Assembly: GCF_022747945.1 (NCBI RefSeq)
Contig: NZ_JALDST010000001.1
Coordinates: forward strand, 682,001-746,000
DNA: 64,000 nucleotides
DNA from: Micromonospora sp. R77
GTDB taxonomy: Bacteria > Actinomycetota > Actinomycetes > Mycobacteriales > Micromonosporaceae
Direction of reading: 5' to 3'
The notes beneath the pieces are model-generated. The model searched no databases. It had not been told where the DNA came from and worked only from the letters and a program-made list of their open reading frames with translations. The position numbers and the translations under genes were made by a program. Of the stretch, positions 1 through 7,901 are shown piece by piece. The stretch's first letter is position 1. Each line of letters opens with the position of its first letter.

Positions 1-356
1 TGGGTCAGGGCGGCCGCCGCGGCGACCACCACGTCCCGCTTGAGCCAGCGTCCGGTGCCGAAGTCGAGGCTGGCCGAGAGGTCCACCGCCAGCCAGGTCT
101 CCAGCTCCCGGTCGGCCACCGTACGCCGCACGTGCGGCATCGTGGTCCGGGCGGTGACCGGCCAGTCCATCCGGCGGACGTCGTCGCCGGGGCGGTACTC
201 GCGGGACTCCCCCGCCTCGCTGCCCGGCCCCGGCAGCAGTCCGGCGTAGTCGCCCTGGAGCAGGCCGTCGAGCTTCCGGGTGACCAGCAGCTGCAACCGG
301 GACAGGGCGGCGCCGGAGCGGTCGCCGGCGGCCGGCAGTCGGGTCGGTGGGGTCAC
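1..356 (-). CDS. DUF58 domain protein (3' end beyond the window)
   Basis: The first 118 residues of a DUF58 protein can be read; the gene runs off the left edge. The GTG start overlaps the stop of the upstream moxR gene in a GTGA junction, so the two are translationally coupled. The diagnostic DUF58 segment EYRPGDDVRRMDW is at about residues 53-65, followed by a VADREL..AVDLSAS segment that resembles the start of the vWA-like core. In actinobacteria MoxR and DUF58 proteins sit together and are thought to form a chaperone-like ATPase system acting on vWA-domain or envelope targets; that role is inferred from the family. No substrate can be read from the sequence. Confidence 0.9.
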   Translation of the reverse strand, partial: MTPPTRLPAAGDRSGAALSRLQLLVTRKLDGLLQGDYAGLLPGPGSEAGESREYRPGDDVRRMDWPVTARTTMPHVRRTVADRELETWLAVDLSASLDFGTGRWLKRDVVVAAAAALT

Positions 357-1459
357 GGCCGTTGCCCGGGCCAGCCGGCGCCCGGGGGCACGGCCGGCGG
401 CGGGGTGGCCTGCTGTCGGGGCGCGACCGCGGGCAGCGGGATGGTGGACATCACCCGGTGCACGATGTGGTCGGCCGGCACGTCGTCGGCGAGCGCGTCA
501 TAGCTGAGCACCAGCCGGTGCCGCAGGATGTCCGGGGCGATGTCCTGCACGTCCTGTGGCAGGGCGTAGTCCCGACCGCGCAGCAGCGCCAGCGCCCGGG
601 TGGCCCGGACCAGGCCGAGCGAGGCGCGCGGGCTGGCGCCGTACTGGATGAGCTGGGCGACGTCCGGCATGCCGTGCTCGGCCGGGGCGCGGGTGGCCAG
701 CACCAGCCGGACCGCGTAGTCGACCAGCGCGTTGTGCACGAAGACCTGGTCGGCCTTGCGCTGCAGGGCGATCAGGTCGGGGGTGCTGAACACCGGCGCC
801 GGCTCGGGTGCGGCGACGCCCATCCGGTAGACGATCTCCCGCTCCTCGGCGTCGGTCGGGTAACCCACCACGATCTTCATCAGGAAGCGGTCCCGCTGCG
901 CCTCGGGCAGCGGATAGACGCCCTCCTGCTCGATCGGGTTCTGCGTCGCCATCACCAGGAACGGGTCCGGTACCCGGTGCGTCTCGCCGCCGATCGACAC
1001 CTGACGCTCGCTCATCACCTCCAGCAGCGCCGACTGCACCTTGGCCGGCGCCCGGTTGATCTCGTCGGCGAGCAGGAAGTTGACGAAGACCGGGCCCAGC
1101 TCGACGTCGAACTTCTCGCTGGACTGCCGGTAGATGCGGGTGCCCATGATGTCGGCGGGCACCAGGTCGGGGGTGAACTGCACCCGGGCGAAGGAACCGC
1201 CGACGACCCGGGCCAGGGTCTCCACGGCGAGCGTCTTCGCCACGCCGGGCACCCCCTCCAGCAGGCAGTGCCCCCGGGCGAGCAGGGCCACGAACATCCG
1301 CTCGACCATCCGGTCCTGCCCGACGATCACCCGTTTGATCTCGAACAACGCCCGCTCCAGCAGGGTGGCGTCCTCCGCCGGGGTGGTGCCGGCGGGCGGC
1401 GGCGCGGCCGGCACGGCCTCGGTCGGGGTCGGGGCATCGGGCGTGGTCGGCTGGGCCAC
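353..1459 (-). CDS. moxR: MoxR-type AAA+ ATPase
   Basis: A 368-residue AAA+ ATPase of the MoxR family. Walker A is the family's variant GVPGVAKT (about residues 69-76), Walker B is LLADEINRAP (about 129-138) and sensor 1 is MATQNP (about 170-175). The GASPRASLGL motif of the MoxR lid domain follows. The first 30 residues are a Pro/Ala/Thr-rich tail outside the fold. MoxR proteins use ATP to assemble or activate partner proteins, and the coupled DUF58 gene downstream supports this. The start ATG at 1459 faces a 265-base divergent intergenic region. Length and motifs are normal for the family. Confidence 0.95.
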   Translation of the reverse strand: MAQPTTPDAPTPTEAVPAAPPPAGTTPAEDATLLERALFEIKRVIVGQDRMVERMFVALLARGHCLLEGVPGVAKTLAVETLARVVGGSFARVQFTPDLVPADIMGTRIYRQSSEKFDVELGPVFVNFLLADEINRAPAKVQSALLEVMSERQVSIGGETHRVPDPFLVMATQNPIEQEGVYPLPEAQRDRFLMKIVVGYPTDAEEREIVYRMGVAAPEPAPVFSTPDLIALQRKADQVFVHNALVDYAVRLVLATRAPAEHGMPDVAQLIQYGASPRASLGLVRATRALALLRGRDYALPQDVQDIAPDILRHRLVLSYDALADDVPADHIVHRVMSTIPLPAVAPRQQATPPPAVPPGAGWPGQRP

Positions 1460-1724
1460 CGGTCCTCCACAGCATGATCGATCGTCGCGGTGTGGTGCGT
1501 GTCAAGACTGTCATGCCCGGCTGAGTGCCGAGGTGGGGAGAAGCCGATTTTCGCCGTGCCGCGTCGCCGGGCCGGAACGCGCCGGTTCGACGCGGGGAAA
1601 AGCGTTGAACACGGGTGGACAGGAAGGGGTCCGGCGTGTGTACGATTCACCCCGTCGCCGGGCGGCTCCCCCCGTGGCCGCCCGGCGCTCAAACTTCCGC
1701 TCACCGCGGCCTAGACTCGCCCGG

Positions 1725-1955
1725 ATGAGCTCCCCCACCCCGGTCGACGAGCCGCCGATCTGCTCGGCACGCGGCTGCCGCGCGCCCGCCGTCTGGGCGC
1801 TGCGCTGGAACAATCCCCGACTGCACGACGCCGACCGGCGCAAGACCTGGCTGGCCTGTCCCGACCATCGGGAATCGCTCGGTGACTTCCTCGGCGCGCG
1901 CGGCTTCCTGCGCGAGGTGGCACCGCTGGCCGGATCGCCTAACCTCGAAGGGTGA
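1725..1955 (+). CDS. Small four-cysteine conserved protein
   Basis: A 76-residue protein starting at ATG 1725. Its features are a CSARGCRAPA segment near the N-terminus and WLACPDH in the middle, giving three closely placed Cys plus His, which resembles a small zinc-binding module. I do not recognise a function; similar small actinobacterial proteins lie upstream of bacterial-PH genes. Its stop TGA overlaps the GTG start of the next gene (GTGA), so it is the first cistron of a three-gene operon with two PH-domain membrane proteins. An accessory role to those proteins is inference only. Confidence 0.75.
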   Translation: MSSPTPVDEPPICSARGCRAPAVWALRWNNPRLHDADRRKTWLACPDHRESLGDFLGARGFLREVAPLAGSPNLEG

Positions 1956-2494
1956 ACGAGCGCAGCGGACCGGTGCCCGCCGAGGACCACCCCGGGCCGC
2001 CGCCGGCCCACCCCCTGGAACCCTGGCCGGACACCGTCCGCTGGCAACGCATCTCCACCGACCTGATCTGGGTGGAGCTGATCCGCCTCGGCATCCTGCT
2101 CGCGGTGCTGCTGATCGGGCTCGGCGTCGGCTGGGCGGCCAGCGGCCACTGGGCCTTCGGCGCGGCCCTCGGGCTGGTCCTGCTGCTGGCCGGCTGGCGG
2201 GCCGTCACCATCGTCCGCGCGGTACGCGCCTGGGGGTACGCCGAGCGCGCCGACGACCTGCTGGTCCGGCACGGGCTGCTGGTGCGGCGGCTGTCCATCG
2301 TCCCGTACTCCCGGATGCAGTTCGTCGACGTCAGCGCGGGCCCGCTGGAGCGCGCGTTCGACCTGGCCACCGTGCAGTTGCACACGGCCGCGGCGGCGAG
2401 CGACGCCCGGGTGCCGGGCCTGCGCCCCGCCGAGGCGTCCCGGCTGCGGGACCGGCTCACCGCGCTCGGCGAGGACCGGGCGGAGGGCCTGTGA
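1952..2494 (+). CDS. Membrane protein with bacterial PH domain (YdbS-like)
   Basis: A 180-residue protein with two transmembrane segments (about residues 45-63 and 66-85) followed by one bPH2 (PF03703) domain. The domain shows the typical order GLLVRRLSIVPYSRMQFVDV followed by LATVQLHTA. The GTG start overlaps the previous stop, and its own stop overlaps the GTG of the next gene. In Bacillus-type YdbS/YdbT pairs a one-domain and a multi-domain PH membrane protein are encoded together; the same arrangement is seen here. Biochemical function is not established; an envelope-stress role is suggested for relatives. Confidence 0.85.
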   Translation: MNERSGPVPAEDHPGPPPAHPLEPWPDTVRWQRISTDLIWVELIRLGILLAVLLIGLGVGWAASGHWAFGAALGLVLLLAGWRAVTIVRAVRAWGYAERADDLLVRHGLLVRRLSIVPYSRMQFVDVSAGPLERAFDLATVQLHTAAAASDARVPGLRPAEASRLRDRLTALGEDRAEGL

Positions 2495-4179
2495 GCGAGG
2501 CCCAGCACCGGTCCGCCGCCGTCCTGGCCCGTGCCGGGCTGGCCAGGATGGGGCAGCCCGGCGGGCCGCCGGTCGAGGAACCACGGCAGCGGCTGCACCC
2601 GCTCAGCCCGGTGCTGCACGGCGCGAAGTCCATCGTCGTGGTGGTCGCCGGCCTGTCCTGGTCGACCCTGTCCCGGGTCGGGTTCGGCTGGTTCGCCGTG
2701 CTGGTGGCGGTGCTGGCGCTCGGGGCGACCGTGCTCGCGGTGATCAGCTGGTACAACACCGGCTACCACGTGGTGGGCCGGGAACTGCGGGTGCACGAGG
2801 GACTGCTGTGGCGGCGTACCCGGGCCATCCCGCTGGAACGACTCCAGGCGGTCGAGGTGGTGCGGCCGTTGCTCGCGCAGCTCACCGGGCTGGCCGAGCT
2901 GCGCCTGGAGGTGGTCGGCGGGGGGCGTACCGAGGCGCCGCTGGCGTACCTGGGGGTGGCCGAGGCGGCGGCGCTGCGGGAGCGGCTGCTCGTCGTCGCC
3001 GGTCGCACGCCCGGCCTCCCGGAGGCCGCCCCGCCGACCGCGGACCAACCGCCCGCGCCGGCACCGGCGGGCCGCCGGCTGCACACCGTACGCAACGCCG
3101 ACCTGCTGGTCAGCCAGCTACTCACCCCGCAGGCGTTCCTGCTGCCGTTCGGCGTGGCCTTCGTGGTGGCGCAGTTCCTCTCCGAGGGGTCCTGGTCGTT
3201 CATCGCGGTGGCCAGCACGCTGACCGCGATGGCCGGCGTCGTGCTGCAACCCGTCCGCCGGGTCCTCGACGACTGGAGCTTCCGCCTCGACCGCGACGCC
3301 GACATCCTGCGGGTACGCAACGGACTGCTGGAGACGCGGGCGCAGACGGTGCCGCTGCACCGGGTGCAGACGGTCGGGGTGACCTGGCCGCTGCTGTGGC
3401 GGATGAAGGGCTGGCTGCGGCTGCGGCTGGAGGTGGCCGGCTATTCGGGGGCCGAGCCGGACGACCGGAACCGCCCGGACCGGCTGCTGCCGGTCGGTGA
3501 CCTGTCGACCGGTGAACGGATCGTGGCGGAGGTGCTGCCCGGGGTGTGGCTGGGCGCGCTGCCGTTGACCCCGCCGCCGGCCCGGGCCCGCTGGCTGCGC
3601 CCGCTCAGTCGGGCGGCGCTCGGCACCGGTCTCGACGACCGGGTCTTCGCCGCCCGCTCCGGTCTGCTCACCCGGCAGCTGACGATCGTGCCGTACGCCC
3701 GGATCCAGAGCGTGCGGGTCACCCAGGGGCCGGCGCAGCGCCGGCTGCGGCTGGCCACGGTGCACGCCGACACGGCCGGCGGGGCGGGCGCGGTCGCCCA
3801 CGGACCGGGACGTGCGGGCGCTGGGCGCTGGCCGCCGAACGACCGAACGGTCGCGGGCGGCCCGCCACGCCGACGGACGACGGCGACCCTAGCCGCGCCG
3901 AGCTGCGGTCGGGCCACGACCGCGCGCCGACGGAGGCCGGGGCCGGGCCGACCGGCGACGGTGGGTCGTGGTCGGGGGGTGCGGTCGGTGGATCAGCGGT
4001 CGGCGGACGCCGGAGCGACCTCGGCCGACCGGTCCGCCGGGCGGTCCACCGGCGCGTCGGCGGGCTGCCGGGCCGCCGGCACCGCCGGCCGCCGGGCCGC
4101 CCAGGCCCGTTCGGCGAGGCCGACCACCAGGAACGTGATGCCGACGTACGTCCAGCCGACCAGCACGTCGATCAGGTAG
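2491..4179 (+). CDS. Multi-PH-domain membrane protein (YdbT-like), 3' end frame-disrupted
   Basis: The partner of the preceding YdbS-like gene, beginning at a GTG that overlaps its stop. It carries four hydrophobic segments and three bPH2 repeats, each opening with an RxGLL motif (HEGLLWRR, RNGLLETR, RSGLLTRQ). The literal frame is open for 562 residues to 4179 but would run 187 bases into the convergent PAP2 gene. Normal sequence ends at LATVHADTAGG near 3782. After that a family-like tail, RDV..TERSRAARHADG, is found in the other forward frame and stops at 3892. At least two small indels between about 3785 and 3840 therefore separate the frames. The true end is probably near 3892. Confidence 0.75.
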   Translation: MSEAQHRSAAVLARAGLARMGQPGGPPVEEPRQRLHPLSPVLHGAKSIVVVVAGLSWSTLSRVGFGWFAVLVAVLALGATVLAVISWYNTGYHVVGRELRVHEGLLWRRTRAIPLERLQAVEVVRPLLAQLTGLAELRLEVVGGGRTEAPLAYLGVAEAAALRERLLVVAGRTPGLPEAAPPTADQPPAPAPAGRRLHTVRNADLLVSQLLTPQAFLLPFGVAFVVAQFLSEGSWSFIAVASTLTAMAGVVLQPVRRVLDDWSFRLDRDADILRVRNGLLETRAQTVPLHRVQTVGVTWPLLWRMKGWLRLRLEVAGYSGAEPDDRNRPDRLLPVGDLSTGERIVAEVLPGVWLGALPLTPPPARARWLRPLSRAALGTGLDDRVFAARSGLLTRQLTIVPYARIQSVRVTQGPAQRRLRLATVHADTAGGAGAVAHGPGRAGAGRWPPNDRTVAGGPPRRRTTATLAAPSCGRATTARRRRPGPGRPATVGRGRGVRSVDQRSADAGATSADRSAGRSTGASAGCRAAGTAGRRAAQARSARPTTRNVMPTYVQPTSTSIR

Positions 4180-5027
4180 TGCTCGCCGCTGTAGATCAGC
4201 GTGAACGTCATGGCCAGCGGGTAGGCCAGCAGCAGCGGCCACCAGCGCCGCCGGGTGGTGGGCAGGAAGAACAGCACCACGAACAGGGCGAAGGCGGTGT
4301 GCAGCGAGGGCATCGCCGCCACCGGGTTCGAGGCGATCTGACCGGCGTTGAGCACGTTGCCGGCACCGTGCATGCCGACCGTCTGCCAGCCCCGGGTGGA
4401 GATCCGGGCGACTTCGGTGAGCAGGCCGTTCTGGGCCGCCCACCACGGCGGCGCGGCCGGATAGAGGAAGTAGGTGGCCAGCCCGGCGGCGCAGAGGAAG
4501 CCCCAGCGCCGCATGAACGCCGCCCAGCGCGCGCGGTCCCGCAGCCAGAGCACCCCGGCGGCGGCCAGCGCCACCACGAAGTGGGAAAAGTAGACCCAGC
4601 TGGCGAGCACGTCCCACCAGTGCACCTCGGGCCGGTAGAGGTGCTGCTGCAACCAGACGGTCGGCACCTCGCCGCCGGTCGCCCAGCCGACCAGGAACCG
4701 GTCGGCGACGATCAGCTCCAGGGCGTGCGGCGTGGCACCGTTGTCGGCGAATCCCCGGGAGAGGTTGTAGGCGGCCAGCAGCAGCACCACCGGGATCCAG
4801 TCGCGGGCGAAGCGCAGGTGGCTGCGCCACGGTCGCGACGAGTTCCACGCGATGGTCCCCGCCCAGATCCAGAGGAAGGCGTACGCCGGGTCGGTGGGCA
4901 GGCCGATGGCCAGCCAACCGGCCACGAAGAGGACCGCCCAGACCGTCATGGCGACGATCCGGCGCCGGCCGCCGTCGGGCGCCGGGTCGGTCGGGACGGG
5001 GGGCTGAGGATCGGTCACGACGGCCAT
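3993..5027 (-). CDS. PAP2-family membrane phosphatase / inositol phosphotransferase-like
   Basis: A 344-residue polytopic membrane protein of the PAP2 superfamily (PAP2_3, PF14378-like). The two signature blocks are MPSLHTAFALF and YSGEHYLIDVLVGW in the C-terminal half; the two His and the Asp are the expected catalytic residues. About six hydrophobic helices are visible. I chose ATG 5027, before MAVVTDPQPP, because upstream sequence is Arg/Pro-rich and has no membrane-protein character. Relatives act on lipid phosphates or inositol phosphorylceramide-type substrates; the actual lipid cannot be read from sequence. It is convergent with the PH-domain operon. Confidence 0.88.
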   Translation of the reverse strand: MAVVTDPQPPVPTDPAPDGGRRRIVAMTVWAVLFVAGWLAIGLPTDPAYAFLWIWAGTIAWNSSRPWRSHLRFARDWIPVVLLLAAYNLSRGFADNGATPHALELIVADRFLVGWATGGEVPTVWLQQHLYRPEVHWWDVLASWVYFSHFVVALAAAGVLWLRDRARWAAFMRRWGFLCAAGLATYFLYPAAPPWWAAQNGLLTEVARISTRGWQTVGMHGAGNVLNAGQIASNPVAAMPSLHTAFALFVVLFFLPTTRRRWWPLLLAYPLAMTFTLIYSGEHYLIDVLVGWTYVGITFLVVGLAERAWAARRPAVPAARQPADAPVDRPADRSAEVAPASADR

Positions 5028-5179
5028 CGCGGTCAAGGTTAACGGCGGGCGACCGACCGGTGGACGCCGACCACCGCCGCGAACCCCACCTCGGCGGGCC
5101 GGTGCCGCTCCCGTCGAGGTGGGCAGCCGGTTGCCGGCGCGTACGGGCCGGGCGGCCGGGCAGCCCCTAGGCTGAACGC

Positions 5180-5584
5180 ATGCAGGAGCAGTCGGACCCA
5201 CCCTTCCCGCCGGGCCTGAGCGCCCGGGTCGAGCTGACCGTGACCGACGCGGACACCGCCCAGGCCGTGGGCTCCGGTGACGTGCCGGTGCTCGGCACAC
5301 CCCGGGTGGTGGCCCTGGCCGAGGCGGCGACCGTGGCGGCCACCGCGACGCGGATGCCGCCCGGGCGGACCACCGTCGGGCTCCGGGTCGAGCTGGACCA
5401 CCGCGCGCCCACCCCGGTCGGCCGGACGGTCGCCGCGACGGCCACGCTCGCCGGGGTCGACGGCCGGCGACTGCTCTTCGAGGTCACCGTCACCGACGGC
5501 GCGGAGACCGTCGCCGCCGGCCGGATCGAGCGGGTGCTGGTGGACCGGCAGCGGTTCGTCGAGCGGGCCGGGGCCGCCTCGTGA
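5180..5584 (+). CDS. Hotdog-fold thioesterase, FlK (fluoroacetyl-CoA thioesterase)-like
   Basis: A 134-residue protein of the FlK-like hotdog thioesterase family. The catalytic triad positions known from FlK (Thr, Glu, His) match T40 in PVLGTPRVV, E48 in ALAEAAT and H74 in LDHRAPTPVG. The length is typical. A general acyl-CoA thioesterase role is more likely than fluoroacetate detoxification, because most actinobacterial members are not linked to fluorometabolism. The stop overlaps the GTG start of an MBL-fold hydrolase, so the two are probably one operon of hydrolytic enzymes. Confidence 0.85.
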   Translation: MQEQSDPPFPPGLSARVELTVTDADTAQAVGSGDVPVLGTPRVVALAEAATVAATATRMPPGRTTVGLRVELDHRAPTPVGRTVAATATLAGVDGRRLLFEVTVTDGAETVAAGRIERVLVDRQRFVERAGAAS

Positions 5585-6411
5585 GCGCCCGGTTCGTCGA
5601 GGTCGCCGACCGGGTGCACGTGCTGCGCGACCCGCTGCTGCACGTCAACGTGACGCTGGTGGTCGGCGACGGCGCGGCGCTGCTGGTGGACACCCTCTCC
5701 ACCGCCGGCCAGGCGCGGGAGCTGGCCGAGGCGGCCCGGCTGGTCACCCCGCACCCGTGGACCATCGTGAACACCCACCACCACTTCGACCACTGCTTCG
5801 GCAACGCCACGCTGGCCGCCGACCCGCCCCGCCCGGTGTACGCCCACGAGCTGGCCGCCGCCGCGCTGCGCGACCGGCCCGACCGGTTGCGCCGGGCGGC
5901 GTACGAGGAGATGCGCGACGAACAGCCGGCGCTCGCCGTCGAGCTGGCCGACACCGTGCTGCTCGCCCCGACGCACACCGTGCACACCGAGACGGTGCTG
6001 GACGTGGGCGGCCGGCGGGTGCTGTTGCGCCACCCGGGGCACGGGCACACCGATGCCGACCTGGTGGTACACGTACCGGACGCGGACCTGCTGGTCGCCG
6101 GCGACCTGGTGGAGCAGAGCGGGCCGCCGGCGTTCGAGGAGTCGTACCCGCTGCAGTGGCCGGACGCGGTCGCCGACCTGCTGCGGCTGACCACGCCCAC
6201 GACGGTGGTGGTGCCCGGCCACGGCGAGCCGGTCGATGTGGAGTTCGTCCGCGCCCAGCACGCCCGGCTCGCCGAGCAGGCCTGGCTGATCCGTGCCGCC
6301 CACACCGCCGCCGCCCCACCCGAACGGGTCGCCGCCGAGTCCCCCTTCGGCGCCCGCGCCGGCCTCACCGCCGCCCGCCGCGGCTACGCGGAACTCGACG
6401 GCACCGCCTGA
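5581..6411 (+). CDS. MBL-fold metallo-hydrolase
   Basis: A 276-residue metallo-beta-lactamase-fold hydrolase. The zinc motif HxHxDH is HHHFDH at residues 66-71. Further metal-ligand motifs follow: GHGHTDADLVVH, LLVAGD and VPGHGEPV. There is no signal peptide, so it is cytoplasmic. It starts at a GTG overlapping the upstream thioesterase stop (GTGA). Glyoxalase-II-type thioester hydrolysis would fit the neighbour, but the MBL fold covers many reactions and the substrate is not assignable from sequence. Confidence 0.9.
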   Translation: MSARFVEVADRVHVLRDPLLHVNVTLVVGDGAALLVDTLSTAGQARELAEAARLVTPHPWTIVNTHHHFDHCFGNATLAADPPRPVYAHELAAAALRDRPDRLRRAAYEEMRDEQPALAVELADTVLLAPTHTVHTETVLDVGGRRVLLRHPGHGHTDADLVVHVPDADLLVAGDLVEQSGPPAFEESYPLQWPDAVADLLRLTTPTTVVVPGHGEPVDVEFVRAQHARLAEQAWLIRAAHTAAAPPERVAAESPFGARAGLTAARRGYAELDGTA

Positions 6412-6415
6412 CCCG

Positions 6416-6494
6416 GCGTCGATCATGGGGTGGTGGTGTCGGTTCCGCCCCGGTATGTCGGCTGTGCCGGGGACCACGGGTCCATGATCGACGC
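6416..6494. repeat. Palindromic GATCATGG-type intergenic element (copy 1)
   Basis: Two perfectly complementary 13-nt arms, GCGTCGATCATGG (6416-6428) and CCATGATCGACGC (6482-6494), flank a 53-nt centre. The element fills the gap between two convergent genes (stops at 6411 and 6510), so it can act as a bidirectional terminator. A related element with the same GATCATGG core and longer arms lies at 60369-60431, also between convergent genes. This suggests a dispersed repeat family rather than a chance hairpin. Confidence 0.6.
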
Positions 6495-6509
6495 TGGGAA
6501 GGGGTGCGG

Positions 6510-7442
6510 TCAGCCGGGAAAGCGGGTGGTGACGGCGGTGCGGGTGGGCATGGAGATGGCGCCGCCGGGGGATTCGCAGACCAGGGCGGCGACGCGGAGG
6601 GCGTAGGCGACGCGGTGCTGCCAGCCGGTCGGGTCGGTGGGTTCGCCGTCGGCGAGCAGGTCGGCGATGAGCGCGCCCATCACCGAGTCACCGGCGCCGG
6701 TGGCGTCCACCGCGTCGACCTTCGGCGCGGGGATGCGTACCACGTCGGGGCCCGTGGCGACCAGCGCGCCGGCCGCACCCAGGGTGACCACCACCGTGGT
6801 CGCGCCGAGTTCCCGCAGGTACGCGGCCACTCCCTCGACCGGCTCCCCCGGATAGAGCAGTTCGGCGTCGGCGGTGCTCAACTTCACCAGGTGGGCGCTG
6901 GCGGCGAACTCGGCGACCACCTCGCGCAGCCCGGCCAGCGCCCCCGGCCCGGTCAGCAGCCGGGGCCGGACGTTCGGGTCGAACACCCGCAGCGCACCGG
7001 CGATCGACCAGGCCCGGCGGGCGGCGGCGAGCACCGGCGGTTCGAGCAGCACGATCGACCCGCAGTAGAGCACGTCCGCGCCCTCGACCAGCGCGACGTC
7101 CAGGTCGTCGGCGGTGAGCAGACCGTACGAGCGGGGTTCGCCGTAGAAGCGGAAGTCCGGCTCGGGGCCGGCGAAGGTGGCCACGCCCAGCGCGGTCGGC
7201 GCCGGCACGGTGACCGTGCCGGTCAGCCCGACGCCCGCGTCGCTCAGGAAGGCGCGGATCCGGTCGGCGAGGGCGTCGTCGCCGAGTGAGCCGACGAACC
7301 GGGAGTCCCCGCCGAGCCGGGCCACCGCCACCGCCACGTTGAGCGGGCCGCCGCCGATCGCCTGTCGGTAGACCGGCTGCCCGTCGTGCTCGGCGTCGAG
7401 CAGGTCGACCAGTGCCTCACCGAGCACCACCGCGTACCCCAT
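6510..7442 (-). CDS. PfkB-family carbohydrate kinase (fructokinase-like)
   Basis: A 310-residue ribokinase/PfkB-family sugar kinase. The N-terminal signature GGGPLNVAVAVARLGG binds the sugar, and the C-terminal signature VDATGAGDSVMGAL contains the catalytic Asp and anion hole. Resemblance is closest to the fructokinase/ketohexokinase group, though ribokinase-like sugars are also possible. The start ATG 7442 precedes MGYAVVLGEAL; the open frame continues upstream but there it is Arg/Pro-rich and covers a palindromic repeat. A single gene, with no sugar transporter nearby. Confidence 0.9.
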   Translation of the reverse strand: MGYAVVLGEALVDLLDAEHDGQPVYRQAIGGGPLNVAVAVARLGGDSRFVGSLGDDALADRIRAFLSDAGVGLTGTVTVPAPTALGVATFAGPEPDFRFYGEPRSYGLLTADDLDVALVEGADVLYCGSIVLLEPPVLAAARRAWSIAGALRVFDPNVRPRLLTGPGALAGLREVVAEFAASAHLVKLSTADAELLYPGEPVEGVAAYLRELGATTVVVTLGAAGALVATGPDVVRIPAPKVDAVDATGAGDSVMGALIADLLADGEPTDPTGWQHRVAYALRVAALVCESPGGAISMPTRTAVTTRFPG

Positions 7443-7901
7443 CTCCGGTTCCCTCCGTTCGTCGTACCCACGATCCTGGCGCACGGTGCCGGTCCGGCGC
7501 ACGGGGACGACGCGGACCCGGGCACCCGGTGCGGGCCCTTTGCTCTGCAGCCATCGGCGCAGCAGGCACTGTACGTCACCTGCTGCGTCGGTGGCTGCAG
7601 AGCAAAGGGCACCGGAGGCAGCCGGGGCCGGCACCGCCCACATCGACGTACGACTATTGCGTCCGGTGTCGGGGCGTGATGGGATGGCGCTTGCCGGAGC
7701 GGCGCGGGGGCTGCCGCGCCACCGGCGTCGGGATCCGGTCGACCAGCGAGGGCATCCCGGTCCGTGCCACGGACCGCAGGCGGTGCGCGCGTTCCGCCCG
7801 GCCGCACGACGGCCGCCGGGCGCGGCACCGCGACAGTCGCATCCGCTCGTCGCAGCGGGGTGGGCCGGTGCGGGCCACGCCCCGCGAGTCAGGAGAACCT
7901 C
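7443..7901. other. 459-base divergent intergenic region
   Basis: Separates the PfkB kinase and LPMO genes, which are transcribed away from each other. It contains the 76-bp palindromic repeat at 7535-7610. The rest is GC-rich, and the open frames across it have Arg/Pro/Ala-rich translations without family character. AGGAG at about 7891 is the ribosome-binding site for the LPMO GTG start. No clear -35/-10 pair or cellulose-regulator (CebR-type) palindrome is visible. Confidence 0.5.
7535..7610. repeat. 76-bp palindromic repeat, copy A
   Basis: An inverted repeat of two 32-nt arms with a 12-nt centre. The left arm begins GCCCTTTGCTCTGCAGCC, and the right arm is its reverse complement apart from two positions. 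Copy B at 27174-27249 has exactly the same geometry (32-12-32). The arm cores CCTTTGCTCTGCAGCC and CGCAGCAGG are the same in both, but the 12-nt centre is different. The shared structure with a variable loop indicates a mobile or dispersed MITE/REP-like family. No transposase is present nearby. Confidence 0.85.

Noticed and set aside
1600..1650. Promoter-like TGGACA with TACGAT before the small Cys protein
   Set aside because: The spacing is 19 bases and the first box is weak; not strong enough to list.
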